A stretch of 64,000 nt of DNA from NCBI RefSeq assembly GCF_016097555.1, contig NC_054708.1, positions 7,904,160 to 7,968,159 on the forward strand, read 5' to 3'. This document shows, piece after piece, positions 1 through 26,895 of this stretch; the stretch's first letter is position 1, and the number at the start of each line of letters is the position of its first letter. The stretch comes from Gigantopelta aegis (taxonomy: Eukaryota; Mollusca; Gastropoda; Neomphalida; Peltospiridae). Made by a program: the position numbers and the translations under genes. The notes under the pieces are model-generated. The model had not been told where the DNA came from. It saw only the letters and a program-made list of their open reading frames with translations, and did not search any database.

Positions 1-2880
1 AAATGGTTATATGTGAATGTATATATTGTTTTTTCTTATCTGTTGTGTATATAATAGTATATGTATATGTCATGAAGAAAAAGAATTCCATTATTACTGT
101 TTTACTTCAGATTATTTTGTTGATGTTTCTTGAAAACGTCCTGTATATAAAAAGACTATCCTAAAGTAGCTGGTCTACCATTAACACTTTCACTCCACAA
201 TCAATAGTTACACCATCAGATTATGATATAATATAGTGACATGGACCGATCCAGGTCTGCAGGAGTGGGAGAGTTAATAATACTGAGTTTGTTTTATGTT
301 ACAGTAAGAGTTAAAGTATGTATCATGGCTGTATTTTATGTAGCGCACTGACAAGATTATAATGTATCAATAGCTTGTTTTATTTATGCAAAATGTTTTT
401 ATTTCTATGTAGTTTTCAAATGCATGTCTAAAATGTTGAGACTATAGCTAAGTATTACAAAACAGCTTGCTATCAGAGGTCTATCACTCAATGTTTGAAT
501 CAATACATTGGGGTTGGGTTTTGTTTCGGGGTTTTTTTTGGGGGGGGGGGGATTCATTTTCAAAGAAGTGAATAATGGGTGAGGTTTTGGGGGTGGGTTT
601 TAAAAGTAGATTCAAGGCAAAGTTATAATTGTAAATGTATTTTATAGCCTTACATATAATGCACACAATCACATAGGTATCGATTTGTGAAGTAACACTG
701 AAGGAAGACATTAGCATGATACAAACATGATGATCTTGTGCAATATTTCTCATGACTTTCACAAAGGGAAGTGTTCAATTAAAGCTCAGTATGTTATTAT
801 TTAATCATCAGCTATTGGGTATTAGTTGTATGGTCGCACTTGATCTAGAATGTGTATATCTGCCTAATTAGTGTTTGGCTAGTTACGGCACCCCCCCCCC
901 CCCCCCCCCCCCCCAAAAAAAAAGAAGACAGGACAACACATACCATGATCTTTGACACATAAGCTGTGGAATGCAAGTTGGTTTTAGAAAAGTAAAGAAA
1001 CAAAAAACAGTAATCTTTATGATGATCAAGTGAATCACATTTATACCCATTTTTACAGACATGTGCAGGAATTTTAGCAAGTGAGGGGGAGAGTCTAGAC
1101 TGATGAGCAAAGTTTATTGGGGGAGGGAAGTCTCCTCAAGAAAATATATTGAAAAAAAAAGAGAAGAAAATTTACATGAGTAGGGGACGTTTTGACCTCC
1201 GAAACCCTCCCCTGAAAATAATTGGATAATTATTTTGTGCAATAAATTGAGAGATTTTACATTCAATTGGGAATAAATTGCTTAACAGTTATCTTCTTTT
1301 TTTCTTTTTAAAATAATATATAATTGTTTTTTGTTTTTCTTTTTATAACTTCCAGATAGAATAATGCTTGTAAATTTTCAGGATTTTATGTAATGCAAAT
1401 TGTCTTGATTGCTTTAGATTTTTGTATGATTTTGTCTCTCTTTTTTTCTTTCTTGTTAGATTTATGTTAAATTGAATGAAATACTGTAAACTGTTTCAGT
1501 ACATGATATAAACTAGTATACTATAATTTATTGTCACATAGGTTGTTTTACTTGATATGTTGTATCACTTGGGTAAAGGAAACCTCATAGAATTTTGAAT
1601 GAACAAAGTAACGAAAGAGGATAATTTTGTTCCGTTTTTAAATATTCTTACTTGATGTTTTGCGTGTCTAATATGAATTTTTATGTTAATATATTTTGCT
1701 ATTTTTTTAGGATGTATTTATTTGCACATTTAATATTTATGACAAGGAATATTTATGACAAGGAATCCTACAAGTATTCCTTACTCACTTGCAGTGTATT
1801 GATACAGTGAATAGAAACTTACATTTTAAAAAAAATACTTATATAATTTATTAAATATAAAATTCTTAAAACGATTATGTTGCTAGATAGTCTCTAAGAG
1901 ATTTAGACTGTCAACTGTATACTTATTTATGCCTTAATGTTTAAGCCTTTTAACATTGTAATGTTTTGTCATGTTTACAGAAAAATAAAAAAGGTGTAGT
2001 TTTTTAATTAATCATTTCGTATCACACTTCTGTATATTTCAAATCCCAAATCTAATATACCATTTCATATCACAAAAGCATCTTTAATAAATGGTTGGCA
2101 ATATCATATGCAACATTAACTTGTTCAGCATTCAGAATTATACTGAGGTCCAGAAACGGGACCAATATAAACCATGTTATTTTAATAGTTCATTTGAACG
2201 AATCATTAAAGGTCTTCTAATAAACAAAAGTCGATCAATTCCAGCATTTGTTTGGTAACTGAAAACATTTTATTCCTGCTGATACCCTTTTAGATACTGT
2301 AATGAGTTAAGCTTGCTGGGATCATTTGACTGGAAAGCATTTGTCTGCTAACACTCAAAATTACATGTTGGTTTTAATGTAGTGGCTTGATGTCCACATT
2401 AGATTGCGAGTTGCATTCTCAAGGGTCAGTGTGAAATCCAAATTTGTCCCGGTTGAATAGTAAATGAAGAAAAACAGACAAAAAAGAACAAAAACGTTTT
2501 CTCTTTTAGAAAGATGATCATGCATGAGTGTTCATGGCCAATGCATGTTTTAATTTTTAGCCAATGCTTCCTTCTTCTTTTTTCTTCTTTTTTGTAACTT
2601 TGTATTGTATTCATCAGTGTCAGAACCAATAGTTTGAGAGCAAAGACTTGAAGAATGTTTTGTTAAATGTCCAGCTTGAAAGTGTAATGGTTTACTAGTT
2701 GCTGTATTTTTGCTTTTGGAAACAATTGTTGTTGTTTCATTTTCACTGAATCAGATGGCAATATTATGCATTCCTTCACTTGTATTTATTTTTCTGGTGC
2801 AGAAATAAATAAACAAATAGTAATATATTGTGGTTTGTTTTTTGTTAATACTTCTAATGTGTTTTAACTTTGATTGTTTA
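1..2880. other. unassigned AT-rich region, possibly 3' UTR of an upstream plus-strand gene
   Basis: No convincing coding exon was found on either strand. The sequence is AT-rich and nearly free of the SINEs that crowd the rest of the window, much like the SET 3' UTR further on. It ends with overlapping AATAAA-type signals near 2803-2815. A long 3' UTR of a gene lying to the left is an inference. G/C homopolymer runs occur at about 538-551 and 891-914. Confidence 0.3.
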
Positions 2881-2881
2881 G

Positions 2882-2985
2882 TTTATAGTGAAGGTTACTT
2901 GTTCAACTCGGTGGACTCGTCATGGATTGGTTCACGTTAGGCCCCATCCAAAAAATTATGTTTATCATGGTCACCTGAAAAAAAT
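2882..2985 (+). CDS. candidate orphan internal exon
   Basis: A T-rich tract followed by TTTAG (2877-2881) or TATAG (2884-2888) is an acceptor-like site. The open stretch reads VKVTCSTRWTRHGLVHVRPH and continues for 13 more residues to HGHLKKM. It is followed by the strong donor-like AT|GTAAGC at 2985/2986. The basic, non-repetitive composition looks coding, but I do not recognise the family. If GTAAGC is not used, the frame stops at once with TAA. No partner exon could be found in the window, so it may belong to a gene to the left or be a chance open stretch. Confidence 0.3.
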
Positions 2986-3231
2986 GTAAGCAAGTGTTTG
3001 TTTTTTGTGTTTGTTCCCCCCCCCCCTTGCTAAATATAGAACAGAACTATTTTTACAGAGGTGAAGGTCAGTAGACGGTTTTTTTTAGATCAAGAGACCA
3101 GCATAGTAAATAATATACTGGGGGGGGTGTTGGGTTTTTTTTTAATGACGTGAGTATTCAGTTGGCATTCCGTTGCATCTCGCTACATTAACAATAAAAT
3201 GGTGTGCATGACACTTCAGTTTCTTTTGTCA

Positions 3232-3286
3232 TTGGGGGGGGGGGGGGTGTCCGTGCACCTGGGAAACACCCCCCCCCCCCCCCCAA
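3232..3286. repeat. G-run/C-run foldback
   Basis: A run of about 14 G flanked by ATT and TGT is followed, after a short loop, by ACA, a run of about 17 C and AAT. The two arms are inverted copies and could form an almost pure G:C hairpin. It is probably a decayed MITE end. Confidence 0.5.
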
Positions 3287-3651
3287 TAATCTGCCACTAT
3301 TGATGTAGTGCTGATTTGTTAGGCAGGTGCGGATGATAAATTAATGTTTTTAATGATGGGATGGGGGCTTAATGAATGTTGGCAGGTATCTTCTATTACG
3401 ACAAAAAAAGGAACAAATTCAAAGATATTTTGTAGCCTTATATCACAAATGTGAAAATTGCTATTTGTACATTTTCAACAAATAAACTTAATAGTACTTC
3501 AGATCTGACTGGATGTAAAACAAAAATCCACAAATGTACTTACGATTAGCATACAGTGAGTTTTTAAACACAGGTGGTCAAGAAAATATTGTGTTGTACT
3601 TCTGGTCAAAACATATATATGTATATGTTGCATGGATTATTCATTTATTTA

Positions 3652-3986
3652 TCGAGGGCGAGATGTAGCCCAGTGGTAAAGTGCTCGCTTGATGCGCAGT
3701 CAGTTTGGTATCGATCCATGTCAGAGGGCCCATTGGGCTATTTCTCGCTCCAGGCAGTGCACCATGACTGGTACATCAAATGCTGTGGTATGTGATATCC
3801 TGTCTATGGCATGGTGCATATAAAAAATCCCTTGATGCTAATCGAAAAGAGTAGCACATGAAGTGGCAACAGTGGGTTTCCTCCCTCAATATCTGTGTGG
3901 TCCTTAACCATATGTCCGACACTATATAACCGTAAATAAAATGTGTTGAGTGCGTCATTAAATAAAACATTTCCTTCCTTGCTTCC
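3652..3986 (+). mobile_element. tRNA-derived SINE, tail type B, with target-site duplication
   Basis: The tRNA-like head has an A box (GATGTAGCCCAGTGGTAAAG) and a B-box-like GTATCGATCC. The body contains TTTCTCGCTCCAGGCAGTGC. The tail ends in ATATAACCGTAAATAAAATG, a TTAAATAAAACATTTCC motif and a TTCC-rich end. A 12-bp target-site duplication TTCATTTATTTA lies at 3640-3651 and 3987-3998, showing retrotransposition. Confidence 0.9.
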
Positions 3987-4048
3987 TTCATTTATTTAAA
4001 TACATTTGTATAAGCAACAGACAGAACCTGCAGAATGTATTTGAAATC

Positions 4049-4319
4049 ATGGGAGTCTAGGATCGATCCACGTCAGTGGGCCCTTTGGTTTATTTCTTGT
4101 TCCAGCCAGTGTACCATGACTGGTATATCAAAGGCTGTGGTATGTGCTTATCTGTCTGTGGGATGGTGCATATAAAAGATCATTTGCTTCTAATGGAAAC
4201 ATATAGTTGGTTTCCTCTCTAAGACCATGTGTCAAAATTACCAAATGTTTGACATCCAATAGCCAGTGATAAATAAGTCAATGCACTCTAGTGGTGTTGT
4301 TAAATAAAACACACTTTTT
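4049..4319 (+). mobile_element. SINE, tail type A, 5'-truncated
   Basis: It begins near the B box (GGATCGATCC at 4061-4070) and continues through the body (CCAGCCAGTGTACCATGACT) to the tail ATGCACTCTAGTGGTGTTGT with TAAATAAAAC. The A-box half is missing. Confidence 0.85.
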
Positions 4320-4861
4320 GAAAGCAGGGGTGGCACTGTCGGTTCCATGGTTTGGTGGAATAAAAATATGTGTATGTAAGAGTTCAAACATGTTAGGGTT
4401 CAGGGGCATATGCTCATGCACTCAACAAATATTTTGACTTTCAGGTTTTGAAATAGAAGCTTTGAACATTTCCAACCTTCTGATCACCCTTTATTCCACT
4501 GCGAGGCAAGTTGTTGATGAGAGTATTTAGCATGGGCTACAATTCTGAAAATATGACTACTATAGATTTAAGTAAATACTTTTAGAAATGCATTTTTTTT
4601 GGTCAGGATACATGTAAATTTGAAGAATTTAGAGTGTAGGACAAATTTAAAGGTAAATATATGCTTAAAAATAAATTTTACATGATTAGATCCTAACATT
4701 GATAGTATTTAAACACTGATGTGTTCCTGGTGGAAGTTTTATCTAGAATTGCACAATAATTAAAGCTAAAGATGTAGTGTCACAATATTACAAGTTTATT
4801 GCTATTATTTCATGGAAAAAAACCTAAGTTTTAGCCAGAAATACTCTACCATTTTTAAGTT

Positions 4862-5154
4862 AAAGTTTATTTTGTTTAACAACACCACTAAAGTACATTG
4901 ATTTATTATCGGCTATTGGATGTCAAACATTTGGTAATTTTTACATTTAGTCTTAGAGAGGAAACCTGTTACATTTCTTCATTTATTTGCACCCATCCCA
5001 CAGACAGGACAGCACATAAAGTGGCCTTTGATATACCATTCGTGGTACACTGGCTGGAGCAAGAAATAACCCAATGGGTTCACCAACAGGGATCGATCCT
5101 AGATCAACCATGCATCAGGTGAGCGCTTTACCACTGGGCTACGTCCTGCCCAAC
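4862..5154 (-). mobile_element. SINE, tail type A, nearly full length
   Basis: On the minus strand it runs from a GGGCAGGACGTAGCCCAGTG head (near 5150) to a tail ending GTGTTGTTAAACAAAATAAA (near 4865). A box, B-box-like GGATCGATCC and body motifs are all present. Confidence 0.9.
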
Positions 5155-6060
5155 CCAAAAAGTTCCTTCAAAATCATTTTTTTTTAAATAATTCCCAAAT
5201 CCAAAACCTAGGGGCCAAAGTTAGAATTCTGACAATAGGACTACTGGTACTAAAATTTGAAAATAAAAAACATACCATTGAGAAAAAGATTAAAATAAAT
5301 GAATGAATGAATAAATAAATACATTAAAAAAGGGAAAAACAGAATGCCCAAAGCCAAAACATGGTTTTCATATTAGTGAAAATGCTTGATTACTTTTTTA
5401 AAATGGAATTTGTTTATTATTGTATTATACAAGTACTGTTCTATAAACTGTAGTGTGAGATCATATTTCGTTTCATACTTTCACTACACCCGAATTTATA
5501 CAATCTAAGCGCGGTTCCTCCGACCTGACCAAATCGCACAACAGAGTTCTTACACGATACAAAGTTACTCCCACAAACCAAACTAGAAATGAAATCAACC
5601 TAATGAAAAGTTTAATATATAATAACGTCAGTCGATAAATAGAAGCATGCTGTTTATAAAGGAGCAACATAAATAGGTTTACATGTGACGAGGGATTTTC
5701 TCCGCGCGCACTGACCTCAAAATATTGCAATAATATTTTCTATACAACAAGTTGTACACATTGTAAGCAGACGAGTCTCGGTGATGGGACTTACGACTGG
5801 TTTTCACTTGGTTCGCATCTAGATACCGGCTTCCATCTAGAGTGAGTTTTAACGGCTCTGTGGGAAGATGTATGGTCACTACATCTACTTTTTTAAGCCC
5901 CCCCCCCCCCATTATTTTTTTTTTTAAATAAATAAATTAAATAATCATAATTTAGAGGTTCGCCTTTCGTCTAACTAAAGACCCACTAAATATTTAACGT
6001 AACGTTAATATTAACCTCGTTTATATCTCTACACAAGATTTGTTTTTGTTTGCGGTTTTT

Positions 6061-6347
6061 AGGGGCGGGACGGAGCCCGGTGGTAAAGTGCTCGCCTAAT
6101 GCGTGGTCTGTCTGGGATCGATCGATGGACTGTTTCTCATTCCAGCCAGTGCATCAACGGCCGTGGTATGTGCTATCCTGTCTGTGGGATGGTGCATATG
6201 AAAGATCTCTTGCTACTAATGAAAACATGTAGCGCGTTTTCTCTCTAAGACTATATTATGTCAAAATTACCAAATGTTTGACATCCATCAGCCGATGATG
6301 AATAAATCAATGTGCTCTGGTGGTGTCGTTAAACAAAACAAACTTTT
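6061..6347 (+). mobile_element. SINE, tail type A
   Basis: The head is GGGCGGGACGGAGCCCGGTG. The B-box region is GGGATCGATCGATGG, with a short internal deletion just after it. The tail is GTGCTCTGGTGGTGTCGTTA, then AACAAAAC. Confidence 0.88.
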
Positions 6348-6499
6348 AATTTAATTTTTTTTCATACTCATGTATTAATAACATAAGAATATGCTAGATC
6401 TAAACTAAAAGCCCTCCCTCACGTGCAATTTTTTTCCATTGCTATGAAATTAGCTATTCTCGTATGAGACGATCGTATTTTGTGGCGTCGCCATTATAC

Positions 6500-6661
6500 A
6501 TTAAAGTTTCAGACCCTAGTTTTGAACCCGAAAAAAATGTATACTACAAACGTTGGATGCCCCGTCCCCCACCCCTAGTCTCTTACTCATGTATTTTACG
6601 TTGAAATGGGGATGTACCCCTAAAAGGTAGACTAGAACTCCATAACCGTTACTTCTCAAAA
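6500..6661 (+). mobile_element. partial MITE of the CAGACCCTAGTTT family
   Basis: It starts with TTAAAGTTTCAGACCCTAGT, the terminal motif of the fuller copies at 6803-7172, 7167-7547 and 50001-50373. The internal part is shortened, and CTCCATAACCGTTACTTCTC matches the interior of those copies. Confidence 0.55.
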
Positions 6662-6800
6662 TAGAATCCGTGATGTAAATAATGGCTGGTAAAGGTAGCA
6701 AGTTATTAACTCAACTTAGGATGAATGAAAAAAAAAAGGATTGCTGTTTAGTATTCTATTTGACTACTAATAACTAAAAAAAATGGCACATTAGAATATT
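6655..6800 (+). repeat. dispersed repeat, second copy at 20877-21015
   Basis: AATAATGGCTGGTAAAGGTA and GACTACTAATAACT are shared in order with 20877-21015. Identity looks to be roughly 85 percent by eye. The repeat class is unknown. Confidence 0.6.
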
Positions 6801-6802
6801 AG

Positions 6803-7172
6803 TTTAAAGTGGCAGAATCTGGTTTCACACGTGAAAAGGGACACTAAATTTGGTTCATCTACAAAGTTTTGACAAAGTTACAATAAACTTAAACAAAACT
6901 CTGTGATGTTGAAATGAAAAAATACCCCATAGCTCGTATCCATAAACCGTTATTTCTTAGACGTACGTGCGGTTTTTTTTTAGAAATATGAAGAAAAAAC
7001 AGCATTTCGTGGTATCATAAACACCAGGATGACGAGAAACACTTGGGATGTACGGATATGGATACTCTAAACAATATAGTCTAAGTAATGTCTGATTTTA
7101 ATTATCAGAAATTGCTTTAATAGTGAAAGATATGGCCCTAGTGTTTAAAAACTAGGCTTTGCCGCCTTTAAA
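6803..7172 (+). mobile_element. MITE with CAGACCCTAG-type termini, copy 1
   Basis: Terminal sequence AGTTTAAAGTGGCAGAATCT is paired with inverted AAAACTAGGCTTTGCCGCCT near 7155. The interior (ATCTACAAAG, CACCAGGATGACGAGAAACA, CTTGGGATGTACGGATATGG) is shared with two other copies. It abuts copy 2 and appears to share its terminal TTTAAA. Confidence 0.65.
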
Positions 7173-7547
7173 GTCGCAGACCCTAGTTTCAACCCTTAAT
7201 AATGGACACTAAATTTAGTTAAATCTACAAACCTGTAACACATCTGGATAAAGTTACAACAGAGTAAAATAAGAATCTGTGACGTTGACACGGTAAAATA
7301 CCCTTAAAACAGATTACAATTCGACTCCATAACTGTTTCTTCTCAGACGCACGTGCGTTTTTTTAAATATGAAACATGCATTTTGTGATATTTAAAACAT
7401 CATGGTTGACCAAAAACACTTCGGATGTACGGAAATGGATAATCTAAACAATAAAATCTTAGTAATGACTGATTTCTGTTCTCATAAACGGCTCTAATAG
7501 TGAACAATATGCCTTAGTGTTTAAAAACTAGGGTCTGTCGCTTTAAA
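7167..7547 (+). mobile_element. MITE with CAGACCCTAG termini, copy 2
   Basis: The left end TTTAAAGTCGCAGACCCTAG is the inverse of the right end CTAGGGTCTGTCGCTTTAAA, with one mismatch. These are clear terminal inverted repeats on a 381-bp element with no coding capacity, adjacent to copy 1 in tandem. Confidence 0.75.
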
Positions 7548-7556
7548 ACGTGCACC

Positions 7557-7667
7557 CTGGGGAAGGATGTACCCATGTGGTAAGGCGCTCACTTAATTCT
7601 AGGATCGATCCGTATAGCTGGGCCCACTGAGCTATTTCTCGTTCCAGCCAGTGTTCCTTAACTGATG
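7557..7667 (+). mobile_element. SINE head fragment, 3'-truncated
   Basis: GGAAGGATGTACCCATGTGG (A box), GGATCGATCCGTA (B box) and TTTCTCGTTCCAGCCAGTG are present. The remainder of the body and the tail are missing. Confidence 0.75.
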
Positions 7668-8305
7668 GATTACAAGTAATACCGTGGGTAGAATAATAGA
7701 AATACATGGTGAAAAGGTTTGAGGCTAGCTAATTTTTATCGAATATGTTTATCTGTTTTGCCCGAATTTGTTCCACAAATTGACACCCACCCACCCCCAC
7801 CCTTACGCTTATATGATAACATTAATATATTTTTTGCTTCAGGCAACACAAAGAAGTACCTAAGAATGCGTTCGCACATTCATGTATACACACATGTATT
7901 TTTTGGTAACCGATTATTAGTTATGGTAAAAGGATGTAAAATAAAATATTTAATAAAAATTATTATATTTATTATTTTTGTTTGTTTGTTTATTTAAATT
8001 ACGTTGTCTAACATGATCACTTTAACATCTGGTAGAGAGAAAGAGAGAGGAAACATTTCATCTATATACGCTACTCTTACCGATAAAACAGCAACTAGGG
8101 ATATTTTATATATAGACCTATGCGTTTCAACCGCTCCGGCAGCACATGTACGTACACGTGTATGTGTGTGTTCGTGAACAGTAGGCCGAATATAGTCGTT
8201 TTCAGCTAAACAAAAAGACACTTTTAAACTATAAAGCTAAGACACATTTTTATATTTTTGTTTAGAATGGACAGTTGCACCGTTCCCTGTTGTTGTTGTG
8301 TGGGT

Positions 8306-8372
8306 TTTTTTTGGGGGGGGGGTTTGGGGGGGGGGTTGGGTGGGGGGGGTTTGGGGGGTTGGGTTTTTTTTT
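8306..8372 (+). promoter_or_regulatory. G-run cluster with G-quadruplex potential upstream of SET
   Basis: Within 67 bases there are at least six runs of three or more G separated by short T-rich loops. This meets the usual G-quadruplex pattern. It lies about 480-540 bp before the SET start codon. A regulatory role is an inference; it could also be MITE-derived. Confidence 0.4.
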
Positions 8373-8798
8373 TCTAATACGCGTAGTATTTGTGGAGGGG
8401 TATTGTTTTATGGGTTTGGGGAAGCACGAATTCGACTTCTCTTTTATTTGTTCATGATTTCTTTTTTCATGATTCATCTCAAAGATTTAAACTTTGTCAG
8501 ACAGTTCATATTTTGCGGCATCTGGGGAAATACATCCATGCCTGCCTTGTATTTATATCTCAGTTGAGGTATCAAAGTTCCACGGTCTAATATCCCATTG
8601 CTGTATTATAATATATCGAAAGCTATGGTATGTGTTTGTGGAAAAACTGCATACTAATGCTTCCCTGCTGTTATTCGGAAGGAAATGCGTCTAAGATGTC
8701 AGGACAGTATTCAGATATCTCTATGAGCCTACTAACTAGGATAATGTAATGTATGATGTGTTGTATAGATATACTTCCAAAAAAATGTTAACTTTTCT

Positions 8799-8811
8799 TT
8801 GCGCATGCGCT
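8799..8811 (+). promoter_or_regulatory. NRF-1-like palindrome in the SET promoter
   Basis: TTGCGCATGCGCT matches the NRF-1 consensus (YGCGCAYGCGCR) and lies 34 bp before the ATG. There is no good TATA box at a fitting distance. A pyrimidine-rich TTTTCTTT precedes it. A TATA-less NRF-1-type promoter is common for housekeeping genes; here it is inferred. Confidence 0.6.
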
Positions 8812-8844
8812 GGGGAACCCTCTTTCCCCCGCTTTCCTGAAATC

Positions 8845-22972
<14,128 letters not shown>

Positions 22973-25900
22973 ATGGCTATGTCACTCATTTTAATCATTG
23001 TTGATCATCTCATTGAACCCGTCATCAATTAGCCTTACAGTCTGTGCAGCAAACGTGTTTGTCACATTATCACATTGCAGGTTTCTAACCGTACTGCTCC
23101 CAGTTGGAGAACCATGGCATGAATCGTTGGGACTCTGAACACAGTAAATCGTTAATGGCATTCCGCATTTGTGTCGTCTGTACTTTTGATTCTGCAGGGA
23201 CTGCATCATTTAATGTTGACACATGTTTTAATTGATTGCTTTCATGTTTGAAGAAACGACTCCCATTACACAGTGTTGTATCCGATTTGAACATTGTAGT
23301 CAGACTTGTGAATTTATTATTAATTATTTTGTGGGGAGTAGCTCATCTGAACGTAATTGCAGACGAGGTGATGTTACTAATCAATTTTAGGTTTAAAGTC
23401 TACATTGTTTTCATCATACAGTATAAAACTAATGGCATTACAAGTTAAACCTTTGTTCAAGCATTTCACTATGTAATAGTAGAGCGCTGCTCATATTTGT
23501 TTAATATATAGTCGACATTATCTCTTTCTTGATATCACTGTTCTGCTGCCAGAATCATGAATACGTAATATACTTTCTATTTGGTTGGGTGTATTCAAGA
23601 AACCACATAACTGCGTTAATGTTTTTCGTAAGCAATTTGTATTACTAATGAATCTAAGCATTATTGGTACAGGTACATTTGTGCTGCTAACAATTTGGTT
23701 TCCTTGATGCTGAATATCTTTATACCTATCTTGGTTTACTAAATATTAAGGGGTTTTTTTACTCATTCTTTTTGCTTGCATCATTGGGATTAAGTGAGGT
23801 ATGATTTCTTGAGACAAAATCTGAACACAGTTAAGGCCTCTTGAAAATTGCAAGTTCGGTCATATATTTGCATTGCTTGTGCAAGTCTTAGTTTTGTGTA
23901 ACCCATTTTTTGTTCACATATTAAATGTAGAACATTTACAATGATTGTGATAGGTTGCACAAAACTAAATTGGTTGGCTGAATTTGTTTTTGCATTACAA
24001 CTTGTAAATGGTTTATATGCCAATTTTTCAATTCCCAGAGGCCTGCAGTGTTGTAGCTCATAAGCTATCTTTTGGACGAACTGTGGTTTCTGCAAGAATG
24101 TGACGCTTTCTAAGATGTTTGTTTTCATTACTCCATTTTCATTTACGTTGGAGATTTCAACCCAACTTAACTGAAATAGCCCCCATTTTAAATGTGATTG
24201 TTTGTATATTTGTAGCCTTTTTAGCTCATGATTTGTCTTATGTTAAAAATATTTCCTCCTCTAATTCTGTCTAGTTGTTGGTGACTTCCGTTTGTTACAT
24301 GAATATCATTTTATACTGCTTGTCTGATAATATACTAGTGTATGCAGAATCAAGATTAACACCCCTAAACTAAAAACACCCCTGAAATACAAAATGATAC
24401 ATGAGATATACATTTTAAATACATTGTCTTACTAACAAAGATGGCAGATCGTTTTAAGATTGAAGAAAAATGTAAATGCCGAACTTAAACATTAATGAAA
24501 AGAATATCCTGAATTTTTGTTTAATTTTTACCATTTGAAAAATATATTGGTCTTAACAGAAGAAATTTTAGCTGTAGAGTAATGTGCTTTGTCGTGAAGT
24601 AAGACATTTTATTAACATGGACGTTTTTCATCTTTGTAGGTGTACTTTGCATCAAGCAGTATTTCTTCACCTTTAGAAGTGAAATTTTCACAATGTAATT
24701 ATTTTTATACTTTAAGGTTAATCATTCATTTGCATGTAGTATTGTTGGAAACGTTTGATGTACAGTAACTGTCGAGGCCACCTGCAGTTTGATTGCAACA
24801 TGCATTGTTTTGTTACGGTTTGGGGGATACTTATGAAAGTCTCTTACTTCTTTGTATGCAAGGCAACTACTTTTTGCTAAAAAAAAATTCCTTCTCCACA
24901 AACAAATGATATATGTCATGAAAATATTACAGTTTAGCTGTTTATAAATTTGATGTAGAGTCATTGAAATTGCACATTGGTAATGTGTGTTTTAAAATTA
25001 AAACCCACGTCCATACGGTTTCGGTTTGGCAGTTATATTAAGAAGAAATCATGCTGTGTGGTTTTCCTGACCAGCGAGTCCCATTTGGATCAGACTGAAA
25101 GGTTCTGGTGTTTCATTGTCATTATCACCTTTTTACTCATCTCAACCCCATGATTCCGAGAAAAGCCAGCGGAAAATAGGAATATGTGTTTGTCGAGAGA
25201 TGTATTGTGGTCTTACAATCTATCCAGCTTTCAATTGTTTTTGTATTTGAAAAATAGCTGTTCTCCCATTACATTCAGACACCCTTTCATTCGTCATGAT
25301 TAAAATGTCTTGAAATATTTAAAAATTAATATTAATTTTCTAAAGTGGACACTAATACAAGTGAATTGATCATCTGTAGGTTTTAGCAGGCTGCTGGCAT
25401 TGGCTGCAGGACAGATGAAATGTAAACAGATTTACGGTGCACTTGGTACCTCAGAATACTGTAACCAAATTGCCCCATTGCTGTAGAAATCAGACTGAGG
25501 CTTTAAAAAAATCTATATCTAACTTGCTGAGCACCTCAAAAATAGTGCCATGGAAGTATGTCTTTGGAAATTGGTTTCATAGTGTTTCAAGTGCATTGAA
25601 AAAGGTATTTCCTGCTTGAAAATTCTCTGTACAACTTCCTTGCATTCTTGAAAACATTCTATCGGTTAAAATGATCAATGCTGTTTGGTGGTAGATTTAA
25701 AATGCACCGTTTCCATATCTCAAATGCAAAGAACTTTGGCAATGTTTGGTTATATTTAAACTCCTCAAATTTTACTTGCATGCAGAGATAAAATTGTCAT
25801 CAAAACTACCATTTCATTGTATCGAATACACAGGTTCAGTCACCTATGAATGGTATTACATTGTTTGGGGGGGGGGGGGGGGGGGGGGGGGTGGGGGGGG

Positions 25901-26895
25901 GGGGGGTGTGTAAATATTTTTAAAATATAGATCCTTGATTAATAAATATGATATATATTGGCCTCCTAGTCCATTGTTCATTACCAAGCACCCTGAAGGT
26001 TTTCAAACAATCCATTTCTAATTGTCATCAGTACATGCATTTCATACAGTTTACAGGTTAATCATTTTATATTGGGTCATACCACAAAATTTACTACATT
26101 TTATTACTGTAGGTTTTTTATTATTTTTATTTCCTCTGAAGGCTGGATAGATTGTAAAGTGTTTTTGGGTTTCCAGCTTTAACGATTTGTAGGTCAAAAT
26201 GCAGCACAGAATAGTAGTAACCATTGACTTGTACTATTCAAACCCTTCGATCTACATCACTTAAGATGACATAATGTGCTGAAGAAAAGTTCACTTCTGC
26301 AGATTGTTTGACTTTTCATTAACAAAAATCATTGGTGTATGTGAAAATTTGCTATACTGACATTAAAACAAGAACATCTTTGTTTAAATGACAAAATTGT
26401 AGTGTTTGAAAATGCTATCGATCCACAAGATTCAACACTGAAAAAACTAAAATTGTATTTTTAATATTTTCTGCATCAGTGTTTTCAAAAATAATTACTG
26501 TTCGACATGTGCAACAAAAATGTTTTTTGTAGTGAATGTTTCATCAGTGTATTTTGGTGGTCTGTTGTGATCTAGGTTGCAGAGTTTATCCTTTCTCCTG
26601 TATACTATTTAAACATCAAAGTGTTCGTAATTGATCTTTGAAACGGTTTACAATTGTAAATAAAATTGGTGCAAGACAATAATCTTGTCGGAGGAATTAT
26701 TTCATATGCATGCTTGTTTACAGGTTAAAGCTGGAAGTTTGTGACAAACGAAATGTGTTTGATAAGTGGTGTGAATTTTTTTTTTTTTTTTTTTTTTTTT
26801 ATAAAATGTTTCATAGTATGTCGGTGATGCATCAGATTTTATCATGTCATTACAACAATCACAAATGTCAAAATAAAGATGTGTCATAAACAACA
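22973..26895 (+). other. SET: SET 3' untranslated region
   Basis: About 3.9 kb free of SINEs, unlike almost all other non-coding DNA in the window, which suggests selection on an exonic sequence. It holds a long G tract (25866-25908) and a T tract (26769-26800). Vertebrate SET also has a long 3' UTR. The extent is inferred from the poly(A) signal. Confidence 0.7.
26872..26877 (+). terminator. SET: probable SET poly(A) signal
   Basis: AATAAA followed by GATGTGTCATAAACAAC and a TTGT-rich downstream element (ATTGTATGTATTTTCTATCTG). A weaker alternative AATAAA lies at 26659-26664. Confidence 0.6.

Noticed and set aside
3652..3740. tRNA genes suggested by A-box and B-box motifs
   Set aside because: The motifs are in SINE heads; no cloverleaf with a paired acceptor stem and anticodon arm could be drawn, and each head continues into a SINE body.
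8262..8567. Glycine- or proline-rich open frames near 8.3 kb
   Set aside because: They are translations of the G-run cluster upstream of SET and overlap on both strands.
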